Below are positions 22,396-34,300 of a stretch of DNA of 64,000 bases, in pieces (within the stretch, counting starts at the first letter, position 1; each line of letters opens with the position of its first letter). Below the pieces are notes generated by a model that saw only the letters and a list, made by a program, of their open reading frames with translations, did no database searches and was not told the origin of the DNA. The translations under genes and the position numbers were made by a program. This DNA is from Neonectria sp. B-13 (taxonomy: Eukaryota; Ascomycota; Sordariomycetes; Hypocreales; Nectriaceae). The stretch lies in contig NOKP01000001.1 in assembly GCA_002682825.1 (NCBI GenBank), positions 188,501 to 252,500 of the forward strand, given 5' to 3'.

Positions 22396-25300
22396 ATGGG
22401 TGGCCTTTCGAAGCTGATTGTGCTCTGTGATGGCATGTGGTGTGGAAGAAAGACAAAGACCGAGACCAACATCTACATGTTGGCCCGCCTTATGGGCATT
22501 CCTGTGGAATGTGGAGAGGATACTCGAGATGATGACGACTTTCAAGCGCGATATTTCGACGGCCCGGGACTAGGCAACGCTGTGCTGGACCTGATCTTCA
22601 CCGGCTCGACCAGCCCCGATATAGCCACCCGCTGCATCGATATTTACAAGTACATTGTCGATCATTTTACCGATAATCACGAGATCTGGATGTTTGGTCT
22701 GGGACCCGGTGCTTATGTTGTCCGCTGTGTTGCTGGTATGATCAACAACTGTGGGGTCATCAAGAAGACTCATGACGACCACCAGACTGCCGTGTTAATC
22801 AACTACGTTTATTCGATGTATGAAACCCTGGACCACGATTGTAGGCCTTCTTCGCCCCGGATGGTCAGATTTCGAAGTCGTTCGAGTTGGGAAGTTGCAA
22901 CACCAGTCAGATTCATGGGTATCCTGGATACTACAGACCCTGCGTGTTTGCCTTATTTCTTATCTCTGGCAATCTCCAAACATCCTCCAGCTTACGATAT
23001 CAACGCGTCGAGCCCGGTTAAGACTGTCTACCATGCCATATCTATACATGAGCGGCTGTCACTCTTCGATCTCTGTCGTATCCCAGAAGATACTGCCGAA
23101 ATGCAGGCAGAAGTTTCACCGAGTATCCACGAGATGTGGTTCCCTGGAATGCATTACGACCTAGGAAGGCAGAAGTTCCCTTCACCACTGGGTTCTGGTA
23201 CCACAGGCCGCTCCTTACCCAGGCTGCCTTGGCTGACGATTCATCCAAATTTAGTCCTGTCCGATCTTGTTCTGATATGGATGTTGGAAAGCATCAGGGT
23301 CGAGGATTCTTACGGAACACTCATCCCAGATATCGGCCGCCAGATCGAAGTTCTAGGTCGAAGACTCACCCAGGGCGAACAGTCCAAGGGGTCTGGGGAT
23401 ATATATGCCAGAATACAGCCGCTAAGATGTGTCACCTACGGGGCCCGGTTCCTGCGTGTTCTCTTCCCAGGTATCGACGAGACGATAATTCGAGAGCGCA
23501 GGATACTCGCTTTCAATGCTACGGCATACGACTACAGAAGACCACTAGACCAGTCTGGCGCAACGATCTGGAGCTTAGCCGAGATCTCTGAAGAAAGGTA
23601 CCCATCAGTCACCTATGATGATTTCCAGGTATATCGACGGGGTACTGGCGAAATCGACCAAGCGACTTATGAGTGTCTCTTAGGCAGGGAATGTATTGAG
23701 CAGAAAGCGTCGCTGATGCCAGGTGGGCCTGTTCCACTGACAATCAGCTGGCAGGGCCCAAACTTTCATGATGTTCATGGAAGCAACTGGAAGGATGTCC
23801 TTACAATAACCAAAGTAAGCCCTGATGGGGAATACTACGTCGCCAGGGGCATCTCAGAATTTCTAAGCGAGTTTTACGGGGACCTCGGAGTACGTCTGCT
23901 GGACTGGGTGACAAAGTTGTGCGTCCTCAAGACGAGGATGTCAAATACAACGGGCAAACTGCAACCTTCTGCCTCGGAAGAGAATGAGATTTCGAGCATT
24001 TTTGATCAAGTACATCTGCATCTTGACGTCGATTCAATCACCGCCTACTTCGCAGATACATCACTTAGATTGGCTCTGCCAACGACTTCTGGAGCAAGCA
24101 AATCTCGGCTTCTGTCCGCACTGAGTTGGGTGGTGGCGGTTTTTCAAACTCCGAATCGAGACGCTGAGGGTTTGTTTACAGTCAGCTGCAAGGTTAAGGA
24201 TGTTGGGACTGAGGGTGTCAGCATATGGTCGAGCCATCACGAACCGTTCAGGCCGGGCAAAGAAGAGACTTCGTGTTGGACTCGACTGTTCGACTATGCC
24301 TGCATCGCCGAAGTACCACGACATCTTCATCTCGAGGCTAGTGGTCGCCCAGAAGGACTCGAGATAGATTTTGACCTACTCGTGAACCTCTCTCGTGCGT
24401 CTCGTCCGTGGTTCACGGAAAACGAAGTCGTATTATTTGGATTTGACACAGCCCTGATTCAGCTAAGACCGGTAGAATCTCGGCGGTGGCATGTCGTGCG
24501 TACGCCGGGAAGTTTCATCACTCCGACGGACGTACTGAAAGCCATCAAATCAACCGGTCAGTCTAGCACGACAGGGGAAAATGAGCTGGACAACGTCCAT
24601 GATGCCATCCAATCTTCCTTCCACTTGAGTACTGAGGCCAGGGAGCCTGAGTCAGAACAGCGGCATGGAGCCATCAAATCTTCAATGAGACTGGACAAGC
24701 GAGAAAGGAGAACTGAGCCAAGAGAATTCGAATACCAGCCGGGAAAGGTGTATGTAGGCTGGTGCGATAACCCCACGGTTAGCATCGGCGCTATAGCACC
24801 GGATGCTGATTTTTTGAAGAAGTTTAGTTCGCAAACGACAGTCCCTACAGTCACTGACAACATTGTGGCCTTGGCAAGCGTTTCCACATTCAACAATGTT
24901 ACTCTCGGTACAAAGCTAGGCTTTCTGGGGACCGTCATTAGTACGGATTTCACCCATGGGCGTACGAAACAGGCAATCGTGGAACAAACTGCGGTCCAAC
25001 ACCAATTCAAGACCCTCTTCACCATCCAACTGCGAAACGCTGAGCTAACTCCAGTCATACTTTGGGATGATACGATGAAACGAGCGTGGCTTCTCCCCGG
25101 GGTCTCTGTACTGTTTTTCGTCTCTATTTGCCTGTTTCAACTGTTGAGGTTGAATTTCGAGGGGCCATTGATGTACATGACGCCTTCAACTACTCCTGGT
25201 GAATCAGCTCAGGAATGTCTACAAAGAAACTGGGGATTACGGATGCTTGACCTTCAGCATTCGAATCCGAACCCGACCGATATCACCTTTGGAGACTTGG

Positions 25301-25968
25301 TCTTGGATGTGTGGGAAAGCATGAAAGCGGCCCAAAAAGTCTGCTATGCCAGCACCAATCACAGGAAACACGTTAGGGACGGAGTTGTATTTGGATATGA
25401 CCTTTACGATGTTATTGGTACTGGACATATACAACTTCGTTATCTTAACAAAGAAATGGCCGGTGCTAATTTCCAGAGCTGGGAGCCGCTTGCTCGGAAG
25501 GAGGAGCTTCATGTGATATTTTGCAATAGTGTTGGATCCGTTATCGAGTGTACCGCTGATACCTGCGCAGGGGGACCTTGTCAGCAATACTGCCAGCGTT
25601 GTGATGGCACCAATGGCGTCCTGAGTTGCCTACTTCCGGACTTCAAACAATTCTTCGGCCGCAACTGGATGGATTTCCCAGAGAGCGGAATCCTACCTGT
25701 TACACCTGGCTTTGACTGGATCCCGACTTCTCCGAAAATTTTCAAACATTTTAACCAGCGTGTACCTAATGGTGGAGTCTGTGAATGTTGTTCCGAATTA
25801 GATCGGCTGCAGTCGGTTGTTAAACACTATGATCCGCCCAAGTTGGAACGGTGGTTTTACAGGGCGCTCGGGTTCCATACGACACGCCGGCGCTTCATGG
25901 ACTCTGATTGGCTTGAGAAAGCCTACGCTGTAAGGTTTGGTTTGGTGAGTCTTTCGAGACATTTTTAG
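22396..25968 (+). CDS. Large DUF2235 (Tle1-like) alpha/beta-hydrolase-fold protein, probably inactive
   Basis: The single open frame from the first ATG at 22396 gives 1190 residues; the frame extends 16 codons upstream only via TTG. The N-terminal 260 residues follow the DUF2235 pattern: LIVLCDGMW at 7-15, a YFDGPGLG segment at 53-60, the nucleophile-elbow region FGLGPGAYVVR at 100-110 and WFPGMHYDLG at 248-257. In active relatives the elbow reads GFSRGA; here the serine position is G103 and the arginine is P104, so hydrolysis is unlikely. The remaining 900 residues are unrecognised: a hydrophobic segment at 899-917 could be a membrane helix, and a cysteine cluster (C1052, C1057, C1061, C1065, C1068) follows. 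A GTGAGT donor just before the stop could instead splice to a nearby CAG and change only the last few residues. Confidence 0.75.
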   Translation: MGGLSKLIVLCDGMWCGRKTKTETNIYMLARLMGIPVECGEDTRDDDDFQARYFDGPGLGNAVLDLIFTGSTSPDIATRCIDIYKYIVDHFTDNHEIWMFGLGPGAYVVRCVAGMINNCGVIKKTHDDHQTAVLINYVYSMYETLDHDCRPSSPRMVRFRSRSSWEVATPVRFMGILDTTDPACLPYFLSLAISKHPPAYDINASSPVKTVYHAISIHERLSLFDLCRIPEDTAEMQAEVSPSIHEMWFPGMHYDLGRQKFPSPLGSGTTGRSLPRLPWLTIHPNLVLSDLVLIWMLESIRVEDSYGTLIPDIGRQIEVLGRRLTQGEQSKGSGDIYARIQPLRCVTYGARFLRVLFPGIDETIIRERRILAFNATAYDYRRPLDQSGATIWSLAEISEERYPSVTYDDFQVYRRGTGEIDQATYECLLGRECIEQKASLMPGGPVPLTISWQGPNFHDVHGSNWKDVLTITKVSPDGEYYVARGISEFLSEFYGDLGVRLLDWVTKLCVLKTRMSNTTGKLQPSASEENEISSIFDQVHLHLDVDSITAYFADTSLRLALPTTSGASKSRLLSALSWVVAVFQTPNRDAEGLFTVSCKVKDVGTEGVSIWSSHHEPFRPGKEETSCWTRLFDYACIAEVPRHLHLEASGRPEGLEIDFDLLVNLSRASRPWFTENEVVLFGFDTALIQLRPVESRRWHVVRTPGSFITPTDVLKAIKSTGQSSTTGENELDNVHDAIQSSFHLSTEAREPESEQRHGAIKSSMRLDKRERRTEPREFEYQPGKVYVGWCDNPTVSIGAIAPDADFLKKFSSQTTVPTVTDNIVALASVSTFNNVTLGTKLGFLGTVISTDFTHGRTKQAIVEQTAVQHQFKTLFTIQLRNAELTPVILWDDTMKRAWLLPGVSVLFFVSICLFQLLRLNFEGPLMYMTPSTTPGESAQECLQRNWGLRMLDLQHSNPNPTDITFGDLVLDVWESMKAAQKVCYASTNHRKHVRDGVVFGYDLYDVIGTGHIQLRYLNKEMAGANFQSWEPLARKEELHVIFCNSVGSVIECTADTCAGGPCQQYCQRCDGTNGVLSCLLPDFKQFFGRNWMDFPESGILPVTPGFDWIPTSPKIFKHFNQRVPNGGVCECCSELDRLQSVVKHYDPPKLERWFYRALGFHTTRRRFMDSDWLEKAYAVRFGLVSLSRHF

Positions 25969-26480
25969 GGCATTATGGATACTGATGGCTTTGTGGGCAG
26001 TGCTAGACAATGATCTTATTGGATTGGAGGCAATTTGGATTGGATTTCATGTGCCCCAAAATTTGGATTGGATTGGATTGATTGGCAATAGGTGTTAGAT
26101 TGGATTATGTACACATTATCTCCAGGGTGGTCATGTGACCACCTTGGTGGTCAACAGACAGCTCGCCTAACCTTTGCCGGCTGTAGCCCGAACAGGAAGG
26201 CGGTCAAGGAAAGGAGATATCCCCTGAACACCACAGAGATAGCCTAGGAGGACAAGGACATGGATAATACAAGTCATCAGAGTGCCACGCTAGTTTTCTG
26301 ACAGTATATTCCATCCTTTCCTTCCCTTGCCCTTGTGGCAATTCAGTCCAGTCTGGCAAAGACAATCCGCCCTGTATTAATAATCATTAATAAAAGTGTA
26401 ATTCATAATATAAGTAATAATAACACTTAGTGTAAGTTGTATATATAATAAATCAATACTATACTTGCTCAAGCTCTAAA
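25969..26480. other. ATTGG-rich stretch, hairpin and entry into the AT-rich block
   Basis: Positions 26020-26110 contain many irregular ATTGG/TTGGAT repeats. At 26126-26143 an 18-bp near-perfect palindrome has 8-bp arms (GGTGGTCA / TGACCACC) around a TG centre, followed by a further GGTGGTCA copy. No gene is seen; composition falls to AT-rich at about 26380. Confidence 0.55.
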
Positions 26481-28300
26481 ATCAGAGGTGCACTTAGGGT
26501 TAGGGTTAGGGCTATGTTCAGGGGACTTAGTGCAATTCCAAGCAGGCGGCAAAAACAGAGAGAAAATTCCATAGAAATACTATTATACTAATGCACAAGG
26601 TAATATAGATATAAATCAATAGAGAAATTTGTAATAAACATATAACTAAAGATTATATTATTTTTAATCTTTATATATACATTTTATTCCTAATATAAAA
26701 GGTAAATTAGTATATAATATAGTTAGTAAGGCTATAGGTTATAAGATAGCTTATTATAGCCTTATTAGATAGTTAAAAAGATTGATTAATATAAGGAATT
26801 ATAAATAAAATCTATTCTATTAAGGTATTTTTTTTAATTAATCTAATCTATTATAAATAAAAGATACTCTATTAGGCTTTTATAAGCTAATATAATATAG
26901 TCTTAAGGTAGAAAGTATCCCTATTAATATATATAGCCTGATTCCTTAGATTATAGGGTAGATAAGAGTCTCTATCCTTAAGTAGTTCTATTAATATACT
27001 TAATCTCTTTAGACTATATAATAAGCTATAGTAATATTATAACTTCCTATTATTAAACCCTTTTCTACTACCTACTTAATCTCTATTCTAATCATTCTTT
27101 TCTATTGTATTAGAGCCAGTAGATAGACTATATCTCTTCCTCTATAGTAACTATAGTAAAGCTAGTTAAATGTCTTTATTCTTATTAACTGTCTTAAGTT
27201 ACTCTTACTAATATATTAGCTTATATATAATCTCTTTCTAAAGGCTATTAAGGGAAAATACTAGCTTATATATAATCTCTTTCTAAAGGCTATTAAGGGA
27301 AAATACTAGCCTATATATAATCTCTTTCTAAAGGCTATTAGGGGAAAATACTAGCCTATATATAATCTCTTTCTAGAGGTTATTAGGGGCAGATGCTAGC
27401 CTATATATAATCTCTTTCTAAAGGTCATTAAAGGCAAATACTAGCCTATATATAATCTCTTTCTAGAGGTTATTAAGGGCAGATGCTAGCCTATATATAA
27501 TCTCTTTCTAGAAGCTATTAAGGGCAAATACTAGCCTATATATAATCTCTTTCTAGTAAAGGCTATTAAGAGTAGAAGCCAGCTTATATATAATCTCTTT
27601 CTAGTAGAGGCTATAAAGAGCAAATGCCAGCTTATACATAATCTCTTTCTAGAGGCCATAAAGAGCAGATGCCAGCCTATACATAATCTCTTTCTAGTAG
27701 AAGCTATAAAGAGCAAATACTAGCTTATATATAATCTCTTTCTAGTAGAAGCTATTAGGAGTAGAAGCTAGCTTATATATAATCTCTTTCTAATAGAGGC
27801 TATTAAAGGCAGAAGCCAGCTTATATATAATCTCTTTCTAGTAGAGGCTATTAAGGGCAGAAGCTAGCCTATATATAATCTCTTTCTAATAAAAGCTATT
27901 AAGAGGAAAGCTAGCTTATATATAATCTCTTTCTAATAGAAGCTATAAAGAGCAAATACTAGCTTATATATAATTTCTTTCTAAAGGCTATTAAGAGCAA
28001 ATATTAGTCTATATATAATCTCTTTCTAGTAGAGGCTATTAAAGGGGATACTAACTTGTATATAATCTCTTTCTAATAAAGGCCATTAGGAGGGATACTA
28101 GCTTATATATAAATGGTTTCTTATTTTAGAGTAAATATCCAATAAATAGATAAATATTATTTAATATCTTATTAAATATAAGAGCTAATTTAACTAATAT
28201 CCAATAAGATTAAGTTAACTTTCAGAGATATAGATCCATCTATCCTCACCTTTAGGCTAAGCTCTTCTAACTTAGGTACTATATACTAAAGTATACAGCT
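26481..28300 (+). repeat. Telomere-like-start repeat, full copy 1 with minisatellite
   Basis: The copy opens with ATCAGAGGTG and then three perfect TTAGGG units at 26494-26511. A GGACTTAGTGCAATTCCAAG segment shared by all copies, about 680 bp of AT-rich sequence, the 45-48 bp minisatellite and a closing ~190 bp tail follow. A second copy starts immediately after it. It keeps several CpA dinucleotides near the TTAGGG units while the later part is strongly AT-shifted. Confidence 0.7.
27217..28112. repeat. Minisatellite array 1, about 20 units of 45-48 bp
   Basis: Each unit carries the core TATATAATCTCTTTCTA followed by a variable AGGCTATTAAGGGCAAATA-like part. Early units are 45 bp, middle units 48 bp and some late units 47 bp. 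On the minus strand the array is open for about 60 codons (27716-27531) in a 15-16 residue repeat, but 47-bp units break the frame elsewhere, so coding origin is unproven. Confidence 0.85.
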
Positions 28301-28304
28301 AGTC

Positions 28305-29690
28305 ATTAGAGGTGGTTCTAGGGTTAGGGTTAGGACTGTATATCATAGGACTTAGTACAATTCTAAGTAGGTAGTAAAAATAGAAAGAAAAATATAAAGA
28401 AATATAATAATACTAATGTATAAGGTAAAATAGATATTAATCAATAGAGATAAGTATAATAAATATATTCCTATAGAGTATATAATCTTTTAATATTATA
28501 AATAAATAGTATTCTATATTAAAGTTATTTTATTATAGTTTAATTATAAAATAATAGTTTATATATTAAAAAGAATATATCTAATACTCTTACTAGTAAT
28601 ACTAATATAGACTAATAGAATTTAGTCTTAAGGTAGATAGTATTCTTATTGATTTTCTATAAGCTAATATAATAGAGTCTTAAGGTAGATAATATCTCTA
28701 TTAGTATATATAGCTTAGTTTCTTAGATTATAAGGTAGGTATAAGTCCTTAGTCCTTAGGTAATAGTCCCTTAATATAAGAGTTATTAGAGGATAGTCTT
28801 TATCTATCTACCTAATCTCTCTAGATTATACAATAGGCTATAATAGTCTTCTAATATAAGACTTCTTAGTATACTCTTTCTTTCTATAAACTTTATTACT
28901 TACCTTACTAATACTTTATCTTTTATCTTACTTAAGATAATAAAGCTATTACTATAGTTAGTATTACTTCTAGTTAAATCTTTTAACTTTCCTTTATAAT
29001 ATACCCTTTAATCAACCTAATCCCTTATTTCTATCCTTAATCCCCTTCCTATAGCTTACTTAATCTCTATTCTAACCTTTCTTTCTTACTCTCTAGGGTA
29101 ATCTCTTCTATCCTAATTATTATATACTAATATATATATTTTACTAATAAAATCTAAAATAAGCAATAGTATCTATAAGATAATAAAGCATTAAGGTAGA
29201 TATATATCTATTAGTTTCTATAAGCTAATATAATAAAGTCTTAAGGTAAATAGTATCCCTACTAGTTTTTATAAGCTAATATAATAAAGTCTTAAGATAG
29301 ATAGTATCCCTATCAATAGATAATACCTCTCTATCTTATCTATAACTACTACCTCTCTAAAAGTCTAATCATATAGCTTATTACCCCTTCCTACAGTTAA
29401 CCTTTAGGTATATTACCTAATAATAAATACTAACTAGCTCTATAATATTATAATTAATAGAAAAAGAAAAGAAACCTTAGATAAATATAATTATTCTATT
29501 AAAAATAAATAAAAGAGTAAATAAATAAAGATAAAATATAAATAAGGAATAGGTAAATAGATAGACCTCTATCTACTCTATTATTTCTTCTACTAATTAT
29601 TTATAAAATGGCTCTATATATACTATCTACCTAAGAAAAGAGAGATTATAAATAAGAATAAGAGAGATTATACTACCTATAAATACAGTA
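28305..29690 (+). repeat. Telomere-like-start repeat, second-type copy
   Basis: It begins CATTAGAGGTGGTTCTAGGG with a (GGGTTA)-like tract at 28318-28334. The first ~200 bp align with the much less mutated sequence at 56501-56303 (minus strand), differing almost only by transitions. The rest contains three copies of a CTATAAGCTAATATAAT..GTCTTAAGGTAGATAGT motif (near 28660, 29220 and 29267). It lacks the minisatellite. Confidence 0.65.
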
Positions 29691-32600
29691 AGATAAGTAA
29701 GTATAATATCTTTAATAGTATTCTAATAACCTAAATGTTTACCTTCTTAGTACAACTAGTAGTAGTAACCTAGTATATCCTACTAAGAATACATCCCTTA
29801 ATAGTTTATATCCTTTACTAATAGTATCTAACTATCTAATCAATCTCATTCTAGCTTAATAAAATGCTCTTAATCCTAGTAAATAACCTCTACTAATATA
29901 GCTAAAACACTAAAGTCTAAGGCTTACTATAACTAAAGAGCTAAGTGTAATAAATAGTATAATAATAGTAGCTATTATAGCTGCCCTATTGCTAATTAAA
30001 CTATAATAAAGACATTAAAGCCCTAAGCTTACTAAGATACTATCCCTTACCCCTTTAATAACTAGTTAGGCAAGAGTAATAATCAGTAAGATACTAACTA
30101 CTACTAATACTACCTATCCTCTAGAGCTCTCTATTACCCTTCTATCTACTCTAACCTTACATAATACCTTATACTCTCTCTCTCCTACCTAGGATTAGCT
30201 CTTAGATTACTAAGCTCTATCTAATATTAATATAAATACTAAACTTAAAGTACTTAAGGTATAGGTATTATTTCTTTCTTTATCTCTTTTAACCCTTTCT
30301 ATCTATATTACTATAGGTTTAGTCTTTAATACTAAGCTTAAGTCCTAAATTCCTATAGCCTTTATATAACTATAGAGTCCCTTCTAGTAAGAAGGCCTAT
30401 CTCCTATATTAAATAGTCCTCCTTTATTACCTTTAGGATCTTTAAGTAGTATAAGGTCCTTAAGCCTATTTAGACTATTAGCCTTACTATTACCCTCTCT
30501 TAGCCTAGTAAGCTTAGTCTTAGGCTATTTCCTCTAAGCTATCTATAACTAGGAAACTATAAGTAGTATTAACTTTCTTTAGATATAAAGTAATATATAT
30601 AATTATATATTCTAGACATTTTTTGCATTTAATTATAGCTATATATTATCTTTAAACTCTATTATCTATCTACTAAAATTATACTTATATAATTATACTT
30701 AGGTTAATACCTAAAAGAGTATAATAAGCTTAAATATATATAGACAATCTAAGAAAGGGTTTAATATTTCTAATAGTCCCTTCCTCCCTTATTAACTATT
30801 TTTAGTAATAGGAATAGTACCTATAACCCTTAGGCCTCTTTTTAATAGTAATAGTCTTTCCTTTTTAACTAATCAGTTAAGCTACTTTCCTTCTATAAAA
30901 TATAAGCTAGCTTCCTTTAGGCCTTAGTAATTATTTTATAGTAGTAGGATATTAATAGTATATAGCTTAGGGCTAAGGACCTAATAGCTATCTATCTACC
31001 TAATAACTTCTATCTTATCTTTCTCCTACCCTATAAGTATAATCTTACTATTAACTAAGTTATTTAGTTATATAGCCTTAACCTTACTAATATATAATAT
31101 ATCCCCCTTAGCCATTTTACAATAATTAGTATCTATATCTTTATTCTTTTCTTTTTCCCTAAGGCTACTTACTTAACAATATTAGCTACCTTAAATAGCC
31201 TCTTACTAGAGTAGTAATAGAATCTCTATAATTAAATTATTATTCTAACAGTCTATAAGACTATTTCTAACCTCATTTAACAAAAGATCCTTTATATATA
31301 TAATATTATCTATACTAAGTCCTACTCCTTTAGGGAAAAGCTAGAGATAGGCTAGTAGAGAGTAGAGGATAAGAGCTAGTTATTTTATCTTATATATACT
31401 ATCCTAGCTAAAGACCTCTCCTACTTCTAGGCCTTTATTATAGAGAAGGCAAACTTAACTATTATCCTAACTATAAGAAGAGAGTTAGTTAGCTACTTCT
31501 AGGGTTTATACCTACTCTTTTAGGCTTATAACCTAAAGAACACCTTTACCTAGCCTAGCCTCTAGGAAACCTTATATATATTCTAGAATATAGTCTTAGT
31601 AGGCCTTAACCTAAGCTAACTAAATATACACTTATACTAGCTTAATATTAGAATATAAGACTATATAAGTAGCTCTATCTCCTCTGATCAGTCTAAGCTT
31701 TAGACCCTCTTATAGAAGAACTAATGCAATTACTACCTCTATAAGTAGCTTAAGGATATTACTCTAAAGGCCCCTCTAGCTATAACTCACTTCTATTCCT
31801 TCTTCCTCTATAATATAAGCACTTATACCTCTAAGGTTAAGCCTACCTAAACCTCTAACCTAATATAGCTAAAGGCCTAATAACCTAGTATTATTTGCAC
31901 TAAGGTATATAACTATAATAAGGAGCTCTTTAATATAATGTTTAATAATTACTAACTCTTTAATTCTAAGTTCTTCCCCCTTCTTGCCTTTAATAAGAGT
32001 ATAATCAAGGATCTATCCTCTATAAGCTAAAATCACTAGTAGGCCTTTATACCCTAGCTCAACTGCTCTACTTTCCTCTATGCCTAAGAGGTAAATAAGC
32101 AGTATCTATAGGCTATCTTAAACCCCTAAGCCTTAACTAACTATAGCATTCAGAAGGAGGTTACCTTCTATTTAAATACTATCCTAGCTATATAGAGTAG
32201 TAATACCTTCTACTTAGACTAAAGCCCTTATACTAGCTTACTAACCTATATTATCCTATTAAACCTAGAGCCTAGGGAATACTACCTATTCTAAGCTATC
32301 CCTATTAAAGATATAAACACCTTTATCTTTACCTAGGCTGCCTACCTAGTTCTTCCTCTTAACTATATCTTTCTTAAGTTATTACCTTACTAAGCTAACT
32401 ATAATAATACTATACCCTCTTTATCCCCTCTCTCAGTCCAGTAGGTACTTAACTTCTATACTATACAGCTCTTTTATTAGCTTCTTATATATACCTTAAG
32501 TAGTAAACTAGTGCTAGACTTTAATAAGTAGATTTAGCTATCTTACTAGTATATATAGACCTAGGATAGATATAAAGAGTAGTAAGGTTTTAGGCTTAAT

Positions 32601-34300
32601 ACTTTTATTAATATATTTAGAATGCTTTAGATCCTTTAAGCTTATATAAACTAATAGTAAGGCTACTTTATACTTAAGACCTTTATTAACCTTTATATCC
32701 CTTAGAACCCTCTTTAGGCATATCTAGCCTATTAGTCCAATGTATAAGCTCTTACTACCTTATAGGTCACTATTAAGTTCTTACTCTAGAAGTAGCTTTA
32801 GTAAGCTTAGCTAGTCTTTAATAAGAGGTATAACTATAAGGTAGAGCAGTTAGTTAACTAGGCTATAAGGCTTACTATTAAGGAGATTGCCTAAGCCTAC
32901 TATGAATACTTTCTAGCTAAGATTAAGTCCTACTAGGATAGGGTCTAGGGTAGGCTTAGGCAAAGTAAGATACTACCCTTAAGCTAGCTCTAATAAGTAT
33001 AAGATAAATCTACTACTAATATAGACTGTATTCCTATAGCTTAGATAATCTAAGAAGTATATATTAATGCATAAGCTAAGTATACTACTATTATACTAGC
33101 CCTAATAGGTGAGATAACTACCTAAGCTACTATAGAGAAGGAAGGTGGTTTTTTACTAAGTGAACTATTGTATTAGATAATAACCTACTAGTGATTACTA
33201 TTATATAATAGTTAGTATAACTTTATATTTGACTATTTATTCAAGTGCTTAAGTCTACTAATCTAGGGATAACTCTGCTTTCTATAGGTTTATTATACCT
33301 TTAAGGAGTTTTAGAAGGTGATTAATAGACTGGCTAGGCTATTTAATAATCACTTTAAGTCCTAAATCAGCTGCTATATTCTAATTGCCTTTAATAGTAA
33401 CTAGATAAAGGAGGTAAGTACTAAGTATACTTATAGTACTTAGTATTATAGTAGGCTAGCCTTTTTCTAGATCTAGTATTAGGCTCTCTATTTCTTATTA
33501 CTAAAGGGAGACTGCTTTATAAGCTTAAGCACTATTGTTTACTATATACAGTTTCCCTATAGTTTCTATCCTATAATACTCCTAAGAATCCTATCTGTTT
33601 AAGGCTTTTAGAACCTTAAGATATACACTTAAGAAGACTGGCTATAGCTGATAGTTTATACTAAAAGGCTATAGTATACTACAAATGAAACTATCTAATA
33701 CTACTACTAATAGCTACTTAAGTGAATAGTTTCCTTAGTAGGTCCTATTTGAACTAATAGCTATAACCTAAGATATATAATTCTATAGTCCTTTAAGGAT
33801 ATACTACTATAAGACTATAGTAAAGAGAATATTCTATTTCTATCTATATTAGAGATAAATATCCCTTAGGCTTAAGTTAAGATAGTAATAAGCCTACCTA
33901 CTATTCTACTGCCTACTTATTATAACCTTTTTAGATTGCTAAAAACTATCTAGTCCTTTCTAGGACTTTTAGCCTTTGTTATATCAATCTGAAGGTAGGT
34001 GAAATATAAACTTTATAATAGTAGTAAGTAATATGATCTCTATAGTTACCTAGAAGCAAAGTAGCAAGCAGTAGAGCTAGAATTAGAGAGCCTATCCCTA
34101 CTATAGTGTTTTTTATGCTAAATAGAGCTATTATAGTAGGATATTGAGATTGAGGAAATGACTAAGATAAGAGAGAGAGAGATTAAGGTAGAAAGGGGGG
34201 AAGGAGAGGAGGATAAGGATAAGGAAGATGCTTCTACCTTAGATACTACTATAAGTAATAGTTAGTTTAGTATTATAAGTAGTAATTGATATTAGTTCTT
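29690..34300 (+). repeat. 4.6-kb decayed element, copy 1 (heavily AT-shifted)
   Basis: Collinear with 44140-48615 at an offset of about 14.36 kb, almost without indels from 30610 onward. Differences are mostly C/T and G/A, and this copy has the T/A state at most sites. Plus-strand frames resemble a former long coding region broken by many TAA/TAG codons. I do not recognise the family; a transposon or telomere-linked gene are both possible. Confidence 0.6.

Noticed and set aside
26494..26511. True chromosome end or telomere fusion site
   Set aside because: Only three TTAGGG units occur, always at the same internal point of a multicopy element, and no head-to-head TTAGGG/CCCTAA junction is present.
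27217..28112. CRISPR-like array
   Set aside because: Units are 45-48 bp and similar throughout; there are no conserved repeats separated by unique spacers, and the genome is fungal.
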